Origin: Pseudomonadota bacterium
Lineage (GTDB): Bacteria > Pseudomonadota > Gammaproteobacteria > Xanthomonadales > Xanthomonadaceae
DNA: 26,238 nt
Direction: 5' to 3'
NCBI GenBank assembly: GCA_023388355.1
Contig: JAEWGI010000062.1
Location: forward strand, 1-26,238
The translations under genes were made by a program, and so were the position numbers. The notes under the pieces were generated by a model, which saw nothing but the letters and a program-made list of their open reading frames with translations, was not told where the DNA came from and ran no database searches. Numbering within the stretch: the stretch's first letter is position 1; every line of letters starts with the position of its first letter. This document shows, piece after piece, positions 7,823 to 16,230 of this stretch.

Positions 7823-7823
7823 C

Positions 7824-8906
7824 ATGCTTCTGCCCGCCACCAGCCCCATCACTCTCGCTCCCGCGCAGGCCACGCCGCGCGCGGATATCGAGAAGGCGGC
7901 GCGTGAGCTGGAGACGCAGTTCGCGCAGATGCTGATCAAGTCGATGCGCAGCGCGTCGCCGGGCAATGCGCTGGGCGGCGATACCCGCTACCGGGACATG
8001 TACGACCAGCAGCTGGCGCGCGAGCTGAGCAAGGGGCGTGGCCTGGGGCTGGCGCCGACGATCATGCGCCAGCTCGAGCGCAGCAGCGGCGCGACGCCCG
8101 CGCCGGCGCCGGCGGCAGTGCCGCTGCGCCTTCCCGGCGACAGCGTGCCGATGGCGCCGATGCCGCTGGCGCCCGGCGGCGCGATGCCGGCGATGCTGCC
8201 ACTCGCGCCGACCCGCTCGGGCGTGTCGATGCGCGGCATCGAGCCGACGGCATACGCCATGCCGGCACCGCGCGCGCCGGCAGCCGACGCCTGGACCAAC
8301 GCGACAGCCGCAGCGGACGTGCCGTTCGACGCCAGTTCGCCCGAAGCCTTCGTGCAGTCGATCTGGCCGCAGGCGCAGAAGGCGGCGGCCGAACTGGGCG
8401 TGCCGGCCAAGGCGCTGGTGGCCCAGGCCGCGCTGGAAACCGGCTGGGGCCGGCGCTTTGCCGGGCGCGAGAACGTGTCCTCGCTCAACCTGTTCGGGAT
8501 CAAGGCCACCGGCGGCTGGAAGGGCGAGCGCATGAGCGCGCGCACCCACGAATTCGTCGCCGGCCGGCGCGTGGACGAACGCGCCGAATTCCGCGCCTAC
8601 GGCTCGGTGGCCGAGAGCTTCGCCGACTACACCCGACTGATCGGGCGCGAGCGCTACGCCGCCGCGCGCGGCACCGGCAGCGACGTGCGCCGCTTCGCCA
8701 GCGCGCTGCAGAAGGCCGGCTACGCCACCGATCCGGCCTACGCCGACAAGATCACCGCGATCGCCAACGGCGCCACCCTCAACCGCGCGCTCGCATCGAT
8801 GCCGGCGCCCGCGCGCGCCGACGTGCAGATCGCCGATGCGGCGCCCGCCGGCGCCGTGCGCGCCACCACCACCGTCGCGGCCCTGGCCGCGGGCCGCAGG
8901 GGATAA
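7824..8906 (+). CDS. flgJ: Rod cap and peptidoglycan hydrolase FlgJ
   Basis: A 360-aa dual-domain FlgJ. The N-terminal rod-cap domain (about 15-85) contains ARELETQFAQMLIKSMR and MYDQQLARELSKGRGLGLA. An Ala/Pro/Met-rich linker follows, then a C-terminal glucosaminidase-type muramidase domain (about 170-325) with the likely catalytic Glu205 in AALETGWGRR and the segment FRAYGSVAESFADYTRLI. It opens the peptidoglycan for the growing rod. The ATG at 7824 is preferred: the family-like sequence starts soon after it, and the in-frame TTG at 7719 would require translating intergenic repeats. No Shine-Dalgarno is present. flgK begins 3 nt after its stop. Confidence 0.93.
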   Translation: MLLPATSPITLAPAQATPRADIEKAARELETQFAQMLIKSMRSASPGNALGGDTRYRDMYDQQLARELSKGRGLGLAPTIMRQLERSSGATPAPAPAAVPLRLPGDSVPMAPMPLAPGGAMPAMLPLAPTRSGVSMRGIEPTAYAMPAPRAPAADAWTNATAAADVPFDASSPEAFVQSIWPQAQKAAAELGVPAKALVAQAALETGWGRRFAGRENVSSLNLFGIKATGGWKGERMSARTHEFVAGRRVDERAEFRAYGSVAESFADYTRLIGRERYAAARGTGSDVRRFASALQKAGYATDPAYADKITAIANGATLNRALASMPAPARADVQIADAAPAGAVRATTTVAALAAGRRG

Positions 8907-8909
8907 GCC

Positions 8910-10796
8910 ATGACCGGCATGCTCGGCACCGGAGCCTCCGCCCTGCTCGCCTTCCAGCGCGCGCTGGGCACCGTCAGCCACAACGTCGCCAACGCCTCGA
9001 CCCCCGGCTACAGCCGGCAGCGGGTCGACCTGGCCTCGCGCCCGGGCCAGCCCGTCGGCGGCGGCAGCTGGGTCGGCCAGGGCGTGGACGCGGTCGGCCT
9101 GCAGCGGCTGGCCGACGGCCTGGTGTTCGCGCGCCAGGTCGACAGCAGCAGCGAACTTGGCCGGCTCGGGCAGCTGTCCGCGCTGTCGGGCCGGGTCGAC
9201 GCGCTGGTCTCGGATCCGGCCACCGGCCTCAACGGACACTGGTCGAACTTCTTCACCGCCGCCGATGCGCTCGCCGCCGAGCCCGGCTCCAGCGTCGCCC
9301 GCAGCCAGCTGCTGGCCAGCGGCGAACAGCTGGCCGGGCGCTGGCGCGCGCTCGACGGCCAGCTGTCCGCACTCGACCAGGAGGCCGGCCAGCGCCTGCA
9401 GGCCACGGTAGCCGACGCCAACCGCCTGGCCACCGAAATCGCCGGGCTCAACCGCGCCATCCACGCCGGCGGCAGCAAGGTCTCGCCCGACCTGCTGGAC
9501 GCGCGCGCGCTGCGCATCGAACAGCTCGCCAGCCTCACCGGCGCCACCACCGTGGCCCAGGACGACGGCGCGATCAACGTGTTCACCGGCGGCGGCCAGC
9601 CGCTGGTGCTGGGCACCGAGGCGATGCGCCTGTCCACCGTGACCGACCCGCTGCGGCCCGGCCGCGAGCAGCTGTCCATCGACGGCCCCGGCGGCAGCGT
9701 GCAGCTGCCCTCGTCCAGCGTCTCGGGCGAGCTGGGCGGCATCCTCGAATTCCGCGAGCGGGTGCTGGATCCGGCGCGCGCCGAACTGGGTCGCCTGGCA
9801 ACCGCGTTCGCCACCGCATTCAACGCCGCCCAGCGCGCCGGCGTGGACTACACCGGTGCGCCCGGCAGCGATTTCTTCGCGCTGTCGCCGCCGCGCGTCG
9901 ACGCGCATACCGGCAACACCGGCAGCGCCACCATCAGCCCGTCCATCGTCGACGCCGGCGCGCTCAAGGGCCACGACCTGGTGCTGCGCTACGACGGCGC
10001 CTGGTCGGCCACCCGCGCCGATACCAGCGAGGCGGTGCCGATGTCGGGCAGCGGCACGGCGGCCGATCCGTTCCGCGTCGCCGGCATGGCCTTCGAAGTC
10101 GGCGGCACGCCGGCGCCCGGCGACCGCTTCGCGCTGCGACCCTCGGCCGACGCCGCCTCCAGCCTGCGCGTGGCCCTGACCGATCCGGCCGGGATCGCCG
10201 CGGCCTCGCCGCTGCAGGCCGGCGCCGACCCGGGCAACCTCGGCAGCGCGCGCGCCGGTTCGGCGCAGGTCACCGACGCGGCCGCGTTCGCCGGCTTCAT
10301 CGGCGCGACGATCGAGTTCATCGACGCCGGCCAGTACACCATCGACGGCAACGGGCCGTTCGCCTGGACCCCGGGCAGCCCGATCGGCGACCCCGCCGGC
10401 GGCTGGTCGCTGTCGCTGGAAGGCGCGCCGGCCGCCGGCGACAGCTTCAGCGTGGCGCGCACCCCGCCGCGTTCGACCGACAACGGCAACGCGCTGGCGC
10501 TGGGCGCGCTCGACCAGCAGGGCATCCTCGACGGCGGCAGCGTGTCGCTGACCTCGGGCCTGACCCAGCTGACCGCGCGCGTGGGCACCGATGCCCGCCA
10601 CGCCAGCCTCAACCACGAGGCGCAGAGCGCCATCCACAGCCAGGTGACCGCCGAACGCGAGTCGGTGTCGGGGGTGAACCTGGACGAGGAGGCGGCCGAC
10701 CTGCTGCGCTACCAGCAGGCCTACCAGGCCGCCGCCCAGATCATCGCCACCGCCGACAGCATGTTCCAGACCCTGCTGTCGGCCGTGCGCCGCTGA
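8910..10796 (+). CDS. flgK: Hook-filament junction protein FlgK (HAP1)
   Basis: A 628-aa hook-associated protein 1. The N-terminal motif SHNVANASTPGYSRQRVDL begins near residue 23, and the C-terminal helices (about 584-628) include SGVNLDEEAADLLRYQQAYQ, the standard FlgK signature. The middle (about 300-560) is a Gly/Ala/Pro-rich variable region with two PAPGDRF/PAAGDSF-type repeats, also seen once in flgL, as expected of surface-exposed HAP domains. AGGGG precedes the ATG. It sits 3 nt after flgJ and 9 nt before flgL. Confidence 0.96.
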   Translation: MTGMLGTGASALLAFQRALGTVSHNVANASTPGYSRQRVDLASRPGQPVGGGSWVGQGVDAVGLQRLADGLVFARQVDSSSELGRLGQLSALSGRVDALVSDPATGLNGHWSNFFTAADALAAEPGSSVARSQLLASGEQLAGRWRALDGQLSALDQEAGQRLQATVADANRLATEIAGLNRAIHAGGSKVSPDLLDARALRIEQLASLTGATTVAQDDGAINVFTGGGQPLVLGTEAMRLSTVTDPLRPGREQLSIDGPGGSVQLPSSSVSGELGGILEFRERVLDPARAELGRLATAFATAFNAAQRAGVDYTGAPGSDFFALSPPRVDAHTGNTGSATISPSIVDAGALKGHDLVLRYDGAWSATRADTSEAVPMSGSGTAADPFRVAGMAFEVGGTPAPGDRFALRPSADAASSLRVALTDPAGIAAASPLQAGADPGNLGSARAGSAQVTDAAAFAGFIGATIEFIDAGQYTIDGNGPFAWTPGSPIGDPAGGWSLSLEGAPAAGDSFSVARTPPRSTDNGNALALGALDQQGILDGGSVSLTSGLTQLTARVGTDARHASLNHEAQSAIHSQVTAERESVSGVNLDEEAADLLRYQQAYQAAAQIIATADSMFQTLLSAVRR

Positions 10797-10805
10797 GGAG
10801 CGACC

Positions 10806-12011
10806 ATGAGCGTACTCCGCATGTCCACCGCCGCGCTGCACGCCCAGGGGCTGCAGGGCATGCTCAAGCAGCAGCAGGCCGTGGCCCGCACCCAGCAGGA
10901 GCTGGTCAGCCAGACCAAGCTGCTGCGCGCGGCCGACAACCCGTCCGGCATGGCGCGCGCGCAGACCCTCGACCACGCCCTGGCCTCGCTGCAGCAGCAG
11001 GGCAGGAACGCCAACCTGGTCGAGCACCGCCTGCGCACCCAGGAAGGCGCGCTGGCCGATGTGGGCAGCCAGCTCGACCGCGCCCGCGTGCTGGCCGTGC
11101 AGGCCAACAGCGGCGCGTTGTCGCCGCAGGACCGCGCCTCGATCGCGCAGGAGCTGCGCGCGGTGCGCAGCGAGCTGCTGGCGATCGCCAACCGCGACGA
11201 CGGCAATGGCCGGCGCCTGTTCGCCGGCACCCGCGACGGCGTGATCCCGTTCGCCGACAACGGTGGCGTGGTCGCCTATGCCGGCGACGACGGCCGTAAC
11301 ACGGTCGAGATCGCGCCCGACCAGTGGGCGGTCGACGGTGAGGCGGGCAGCGACGTGTTCCTGCGCGTGCGCACCGGCGACGGCATCGTGCGCGGCAGCG
11401 CCGCGGCGGCCAACACCGGCACCGGCGTGCTCCAGTCCAGCGGCGTCACCGACCACGCCGCCTGGGCCGGCCAGGCGCTGCGGGTGGAGTTCACCGCCGC
11501 CGACGCCTGGCGGGTGGTCGACGGCGACGGCAACGAGCTGTCGACCGGCAGCTACGCCGGGGGCGGCGCCACCATCAGCGCCGGCGGCATGCAGCTGACC
11601 CTGGCCGGCACGCCCGCGCCCGGCGACAGCTTCACCATCGAGCCCGCGCCCGTGCGCGACGTGTTCGCCACGCTGCAGGGCCTGGCCGATGCGCTGGAGG
11701 CGCCGGTGTCCAGCGCGGCCGAACTCGCGCGGCGCGACAACCTGGTCGGCGCCGCGCTCGGCGACATCGCCAGCGCCCAGGACCACATGCTGGCGCTGCG
11801 CTCGGCCACCGGCTCGCGCCTGGCCGCGCTCGACGGCGCCACCGACACCCGCGCGAGCACCGACCTGACCCTGCAGGAATCGCTCTCGGAGCTGCGCGAC
11901 GTCGACTTCGCCGAAGCGGCCAGCCGCCTGTCGCTGCAGCTCACCGCGCTGGACGCGGCGCAGAAGACGATGCTGCGCGTGCAGGGCCTGTCGCTGTTCG
12001 ACCGCATGTAG
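10806..12011 (+). CDS. flgL: Hook-filament junction protein FlgL (HAP3)
   Basis: A 401-aa hook-associated protein 3, related to flagellin. The N-terminal coiled-coil includes QQELVSQTKLLRAADNPSGMARA, with the flagellin-like ADNPSG turn, and the C-terminal helix has LRDVDFAEAASRLSLQLTAL ending in VQGLSLFDRM. The middle domain is variable. GAGGAG lies upstream of the ATG. It is the last gene of flgFGHIJKL; the following 158-nt gap carries the fliC promoter. Confidence 0.95.
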   Translation: MSVLRMSTAALHAQGLQGMLKQQQAVARTQQELVSQTKLLRAADNPSGMARAQTLDHALASLQQQGRNANLVEHRLRTQEGALADVGSQLDRARVLAVQANSGALSPQDRASIAQELRAVRSELLAIANRDDGNGRRLFAGTRDGVIPFADNGGVVAYAGDDGRNTVEIAPDQWAVDGEAGSDVFLRVRTGDGIVRGSAAAANTGTGVLQSSGVTDHAAWAGQALRVEFTAADAWRVVDGDGNELSTGSYAGGGATISAGGMQLTLAGTPAPGDSFTIEPAPVRDVFATLQGLADALEAPVSSAAELARRDNLVGAALGDIASAQDHMLALRSATGSRLAALDGATDTRASTDLTLQESLSELRDVDFAEAASRLSLQLTALDAAQKTMLRVQGLSLFDRM

Positions 12012-12042
12012 CGCGCAACGCATTCCCGTTGGGCCGCGGCGC

Positions 12043-12069
12043 TAAAGCTTGACAACCGGCTGCCGTTAC
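12043..12069 (+). promoter_or_regulatory. Sigma-28 (FliA) promoter of fliC
   Basis: taaa (12043-12046), a spacer of exactly 15 nt, then gccgttac (12062-12069) is very close to the FliA consensus TAAA-N15-GCCGATAA. The start site would be near 12076, leaving a leader of about 94 nt before the fliC ATG, with a good AGGAG site at 12157-12161. Confidence 0.88.
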
Positions 12070-12169
12070 CCATCCCAGCAGCGGCGAGGACCAATCCCGG
12101 TCAGCACCCTGCGAACGCCGGCCCAGCCTTCTCGTCGCCGCCGGACTCAACCAATCAGGAGAATTCCAG

Positions 12170-13390
12170 ATGTCCTCTGTCATCAACACCAACGTGATGT
12201 CGCTGAACGCCCAGCGCAACCTGACCGCGTCCGGCGCCGACCTCGCCACCAGCCTGCAGCGCCTGTCCTCGGGCATGCGCATCAACAGCGCCAAGGACGA
12301 CGCCGCCGGCCTCGCCATCTCGCAGCGCTTCACCACCCAGATCCGCGGCATGGACCAGGCCGCCCGCAACGCCAACGACGGCATCTCGCTGTCGCAGACG
12401 GCGGAAGGCGCGATGGCCGAGATCGGCAACAACCTGCAGCGCATCCGCGAGCTGGCCGTGCAGTCGCGCAACGCCACCAACTCGCCCTCCGACCGCCAGG
12501 CGCTGAACGCCGAAGCGCAGCAGCTGCTGGAAGAGATCGACCGCGTCGCCACCACCACCAACTTCAACGACGTCAAGCTGCTCGACGGCTCGTTCCTGGC
12601 GCAGAGCTTCCAGGTCGGCGCCAACCAGGGCGAGACCATCGACATCGACGCCATCGTCGACGCGCGCTCCTCGGCGCTGGGCAGCTGGACCTCGGTCGGC
12701 ACCGACGCCGTTGCCACCACCAGCGTGGCGTCGGGCGCGTTCACCACCGCCACCTCCGATGCGATCGGCCAGGCGTTCTCGCTCACCGTTGGTGGCGTCA
12801 GCGTCTTCGCCAAGACCACCACCGCTGCCGTCGAAACCGTCACGGCTGCCGAGATCGATACCGGCCTCACCGCCGCCGCCGCGGCGCTGACCACGGCCGG
12901 CATCAGCTACACCGGTACGGCCGCCGGTGGCGACCTGGCCTTCAGCAAGGCCGACGGCACCGCCATGGCGATCGCGCTCACGTCGAACTTCGCAACGGAG
13001 GGCGGTTCGTTCGCCGGTGCGGGCTTCGTGGGCAACCACGCCAACGGCACCGCAGCCGCGGCCGGCACCGCCCAGACCGGCTTCGCCACGCTCGACATCT
13101 CCACCGCCGGCGGCGCCGACAACGCGATGCTGGCCATGGACGCCGCGCTGACCGCGATCAACACCGCGCGCGCCGACATGGGTGCGGTGCAGAACCGCTT
13201 CACCTCGGTCGTGGCCAACCTGTCGACGACGTCGGAGAACCTGTCGGCTGCCCGCAGCCGGATCCAGGACGCCGACTTCGCCAAGGAATCGGCCCAGCTC
13301 AGCCGCAACCAGATCCTGCAGCAGGCCGGCACCGCGATGCTGGCCCAGGCCAACCAGGCCACGCAGAACGTGCTCTCTCTCCTGCGCTGA
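12170..13390 (+). CDS. fliC: Flagellin FliC
   Basis: A 406-aa filament subunit. The conserved N-terminal D0/D1 region (about 1-160) begins MSSVINTNVMSLNAQRNL and includes LQRLSSGMRINSAKDDAAGL. The conserved C-terminal region (about 320-406) includes NRFTSVVANLSTTSENLSAA and ends LAQANQATQNVLSLLR. The middle (about 165-315) is Ala/Thr/Gly-rich and family-variable, the part exposed on the filament surface. Regulation is clear: a near-consensus sigma-28 promoter, AGGAG 8 nt upstream of the ATG and a strong terminator just downstream, so it is probably a single-gene transcript. Only one flagellin gene is present here. Confidence 0.98.
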   Translation: MSSVINTNVMSLNAQRNLTASGADLATSLQRLSSGMRINSAKDDAAGLAISQRFTTQIRGMDQAARNANDGISLSQTAEGAMAEIGNNLQRIRELAVQSRNATNSPSDRQALNAEAQQLLEEIDRVATTTNFNDVKLLDGSFLAQSFQVGANQGETIDIDAIVDARSSALGSWTSVGTDAVATTSVASGAFTTATSDAIGQAFSLTVGGVSVFAKTTTAAVETVTAAEIDTGLTAAAAALTTAGISYTGTAAGGDLAFSKADGTAMAIALTSNFATEGGSFAGAGFVGNHANGTAAAAGTAQTGFATLDISTAGGADNAMLAMDAALTAINTARADMGAVQNRFTSVVANLSTTSENLSAARSRIQDADFAKESAQLSRNQILQQAGTAMLAQANQATQNVLSLLR

Positions 13391-13400
13391 TGCCGCTTGA

Positions 13401-13438
13401 CCGCAGGGCGCGGCTCCGGGCGCGCCCTGCGGCTTTTT
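13401..13438 (+). terminator. Intrinsic terminator of fliC
   Basis: A perfect 12-bp GC-rich stem (13401-13412 with 13421-13432), an 8-nt loop and a following cttttt tract form a classical Rho-independent terminator 10 nt after the fliC stop codon. Confidence 0.93.
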
Positions 13439-13577
13439 CCAGGCCATACCGCAACACGTCACGCAATACTTCCAGTTCCCGCTCCGCCGAGGTTCCCGCC
13501 ATGCGCCATCGACCTGCCATGCAGACCAGCGATCGCACGCGGACCGCGACGGGGCACCGTCCGGGGCAGCACTCGCC

Positions 13578-14915
13578 ATGACCACCATCGGCACCGCCGG
13601 CAAGCTCGACGTGATGACCATGGTGGCGCAGCTGGTTGCCGCCGACCGCGCCCAGCCCGAGGCGCGCATCGCGCGCGGCGAGCGCCAGGTCAACAGCCAG
13701 ATCTCGGCCATCGGCACGCTGCGCAGCGCGTTCTCCGCGCTCGGCACCACCCTCGACGCGCTCACCTCCGGCGACAGCGTGCAGGCACGCAAGGCGATCC
13801 TGCCGGCCGAGGCCAATTTCTCCGCCACCGCCAGCGCCGGCGCGGCGCCCGGCCGCTACCAGGTCGAAGTGCTGTCCCTAGCCACTGCGCAGAAGCTCAC
13901 CTCGGCCGCGTACGCCGCCGACGCGCCGGTCGGCACCGGCACCCTCACCATCAGCGCCGGCGAGACCAGCATCACGGTCGAGATCGGCGAGGACAACAAC
14001 ACCCTGGCCGGCATCCGCGACGCGATCAACGCAGCGGCCGGCGGCAAGACCGTCAACGCCAGCATCGTCACCGGCGACGACGGCCCGCACCTGGTGCTCA
14101 ACGCGGTCGACACCGGCAGCGTCGGCGCGCTGAAGATCGCCGCCAGCGGCGGCGACGGCGGCCTCTCGGCCCTCACCTACGACCCCGACGGCCCCTCCGG
14201 CCTGTCGCAGCTGCTGCCGGCCGCCGATGCGCAGATCAGGATCGACGGCATCGACCGCACCAGTTCGTCCAACACCCTGACCGACCTGATCGACAAGGTC
14301 AGCCTGACCTTCACCAAGGCCGAGCCGGGCACGGTCCGCGAGCTGCGCATCGAGGGCGACACCGGCGCCCAGCGCAACGCGGTCAAGGGCTTCGTCAGCG
14401 CCTACAACGCCGCGCTCGGCGCGATCGGCCAGGTCACCGCCTACAACATCGAGGCCAGGACCGCGGCCGCGCTCAACGGCGATGCGATGGTGCGCAACCT
14501 CACCCGCGAGATGCGCAACATCGTCGGCGACGACGTCACCGACCTCAAGGCGCTCGGCATCACGATCAACAAGGACGGCAGCCTCAAGCTCGACGAGGCG
14601 GCCTTCGACAAGGGCCTGGCCGAGAGTCCGGACGCGGCCACGCGCCTGTTCTCGGGCGAAGGCATGGCCGGCAGGCTTGGCGGCGTGGTCGACCGCCTGG
14701 TCGATACCGACGGCCTGCTCGACGGCCGCAGCAAGAGCCTGACCGAGCGCGGCAAGACCCTGGCCAGCCAGCGCGACGCGCTCGACTTCCGCATGAGCCA
14801 GGCCGAGGCGCGCTACCGCACCCAGTTCACCGCGCTCGACGTGCTGCTGACCTCGCTCCAGAGCAGCAGCGATTTCCTCAGCCAGCAGATCGCCGCCCTC
14901 AACCCGAAGAGCTGA
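13578..14915 (+). CDS. fliD: Filament cap protein FliD (HAP2)
   Basis: A 445-aa filament cap needed for flagellin polymerisation at the tip. The N-terminal HAP2 domain (about 10-105) starts with the typical TIGTAGKLDVMTMVAQLVAAD, and the C-terminal HAP2 domain (about 225-435) ends with a coiled-coil stretch including DFRMSQAEARYRTQFTALD. Length fits the family. The ribosome site is weak (ggggcag). The 139 nt between the fliC terminator and this gene must hold its promoter, but no convincing sigma-54 or sigma-28 site was found. fliS begins one base after its stop. Confidence 0.95.
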   Translation: MTTIGTAGKLDVMTMVAQLVAADRAQPEARIARGERQVNSQISAIGTLRSAFSALGTTLDALTSGDSVQARKAILPAEANFSATASAGAAPGRYQVEVLSLATAQKLTSAAYAADAPVGTGTLTISAGETSITVEIGEDNNTLAGIRDAINAAAGGKTVNASIVTGDDGPHLVLNAVDTGSVGALKIAASGGDGGLSALTYDPDGPSGLSQLLPAADAQIRIDGIDRTSSSNTLTDLIDKVSLTFTKAEPGTVRELRIEGDTGAQRNAVKGFVSAYNAALGAIGQVTAYNIEARTAAALNGDAMVRNLTREMRNIVGDDVTDLKALGITINKDGSLKLDEAAFDKGLAESPDAATRLFSGEGMAGRLGGVVDRLVDTDGLLDGRSKSLTERGKTLASQRDALDFRMSQAEARYRTQFTALDVLLTSLQSSSDFLSQQIAALNPKS

Positions 14916-14916
14916 C

Positions 14917-15312
14917 ATGAACGCCCGTAGCCTCGCCAACCAGTACCGGCAGACCCACGTGGCCAGCGCCGCGCTGGAAGCCAGCCCGCACCGGCTGATC
15001 GCGCTGATGCTGGCCGGCGCGCGCGAGCGCGCGCGGCTGGCCGCGGCCTGCCTGCAGCGCGGCGACCTGCCGCGCAAGTCGCAGGCGATCAGCGACGCAA
15101 GCGCAATTATCGGGGGCCTCAACGGCGCCCTGAACCTGGAGGCCGGCGGCGAGATCGCCGACGGGCTGCAGGCGCTGTACGACTACGCCCAGCGCCGGCT
15201 GCTCGCGGCCAACGTCGAGAATGACGCCGCGCCGCTGCTGGAGGTCGACGACCTGCTCGGCGACATCGAATCGGCCTGGCTGGCGATTTCCCCGCCAACG
15301 GAGGCGGCGTGA
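14917..15312 (+). CDS. fliS: Flagellin export chaperone FliS
   Basis: A 131-aa cytoplasmic chaperone that binds the C-terminal helix of FliC and prevents early polymerisation. It is a four-helix FliS: the tyrosine-containing start SLANQYRQTHV, then ASPHRLIALMLAGARERARLA and the IIGGLNGALNLEAGGEIADGLQ block. It is tightly coupled to fliD (one base between stop and ATG), and its stop overlaps the GTG start of the next gene. Confidence 0.95.
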   Translation: MNARSLANQYRQTHVASAALEASPHRLIALMLAGARERARLAAACLQRGDLPRKSQAISDASAIIGGLNGALNLEAGGEIADGLQALYDYAQRRLLAANVENDAAPLLEVDDLLGDIESAWLAISPPTEAA

Positions 15313-15590
15313 TCCCGGCCCTGCCCGCGACCGGCGTGCGCGCCGCGATCGACGCCGGCGACTGGGACCTGGCCGACACCCTGCTGCGCGAACACCACGC
15401 CGCGGTGATCGCCGCCTGCGCCGCGCCGGACTTCGCCACCGCGCCGCGCGGCCCCTGGCTGGAGCTGGCGGACGCGCAGCGCGCGCTCGCCGACGAGATC
15501 CGCATCGCCCGCGACGCGGCCGGCCGCGCCCTGGACAAGCTTGGCCAGGACAAGCGCGGCGCCCGCGCCTGGCAGCAGGCGCTGGCATGA
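15309..15590 (+). CDS. Small FliT-like protein (hypothetical)
   Basis: A 93-aa, predicted all-helical cytoplasmic protein starting at a GTG that overlaps the fliS stop (gtga). Visible features are IDAGDWDLADTLLREHHAAV and a long helix around LADAQRALADEIRIARDAAG. I do not see a firm family signature. Its size, helical character and position right after fliS are those of FliT, the chaperone of FliD, so a FliT-like role is inferred from context. Overlaps on both sides (fliS and the PilZ-like gene) argue for a real, cotranslated gene. Confidence 0.75.
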   Translation: MIPALPATGVRAAIDAGDWDLADTLLREHHAAVIAACAAPDFATAPRGPWLELADAQRALADEIRIARDAAGRALDKLGQDKRGARAWQQALA

Positions 15591-16144
15591 GCACGCCGGC
15601 CGACGCCGAGCGGCTGCTGTTCGGCGACAGCCTGGCCAGCGAGGAGCTGCGCCCGGCCAGCTGGCTGCCGCGACCGCGACGCCCCGACCCGGCCCTGGCC
15701 GCCAGCGGCGAGGCGCTGCTGCGCGCGCTGGCGGTGCTGGAAGACGGCCCGCGCCCGGAGGAGCCGGAAACCGGCGACCACGCGCTGCCGCGGATCGAGG
15801 CCAAGCTCGACCTGCTCACCACCCTGGTGGCCAGCCTGTGCCGGCACGACGATGCCGACCCGGTGCGGTTCCTGCGCTGGTCGGCGCGCGGCGCCTGCCT
15901 GGTGCTGGCCGAGCCGCCGGAGGGCGACAGCGGCCTGTTCCGGGTGCGCCCGGCCGACTGGCTGCCTTCGACCCTGGTGCTGCCGGCCACCCAAATCGCG
16001 CGCGAGCACACCTCCGAAGGCGTGCGCTGCTGGCTGCGCTTCGACGCACTGCCGCTGGGCCTTGAAGCCGCGCTCGAGCGCCACCTGTTCCGGATCCACC
16101 GCCGCGCGGTGGCCGAAAGCCGACGCCCCCGACCGGAAATCTGA
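15587..16144 (+). CDS. Non-canonical PilZ-like protein
   Basis: A 185-aa cytoplasmic protein whose ATG overlaps the preceding stop (atga). An N-terminal Pro/Arg-rich part and a helix rich in hydrophobic heptads (IEAKLDLLTTLVASL, about 70-84) are followed by a beta-rich C-terminal half with FLRWSARGACLVL, similar to the second PilZ motif. The RxxxR c-di-GMP motif is not visible upstream of it. Xanthomonads carry a divergent PilZ protein (XC6012 type) with helical heptads that oligomerises and does not bind c-di-GMP; this may be a relative, but I cannot confirm that without a search. Placement in a flagellar cluster suggests a motility role. Confidence 0.7.
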   Translation: MSTPADAERLLFGDSLASEELRPASWLPRPRRPDPALAASGEALLRALAVLEDGPRPEEPETGDHALPRIEAKLDLLTTLVASLCRHDDADPVRFLRWSARGACLVLAEPPEGDSGLFRVRPADWLPSTLVLPATQIAREHTSEGVRCWLRFDALPLGLEAALERHLFRIHRRAVAESRRPRPEI

Positions 16145-16230
16145 GGACCCGGTCACAATTCCCGCCCGGGTCATGCGCCGGCCGCGCCGCGCGGCTATGG
16201 TGGCGGAGGCGCGAAGAACAGGGGACCGAG

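Noticed and set aside
7719..7823. An upstream in-frame TTG start for flgJ.
   Set aside because: It would add 35 residues translated from the intergenic hairpin and caaccac repeat; FlgJ-like sequence begins only after 7824.
7785..12023. A 1412-codon open frame on the - strand across flgJ, flgK and flgL.
   Set aside because: Its translation is Gly/Ala/Arg/His-rich low complexity and mirrors well-conserved flagellar genes on the other strand. Long antisense frames are expected at this GC content.
12049..12077. ttgaca at 12049-12054 as a sigma-70 -35 box for fliC.
   Set aside because: At the 17-nt spacing the -10 would be atccca, a poor match, whereas the overlapping sigma-28 element fits much better.
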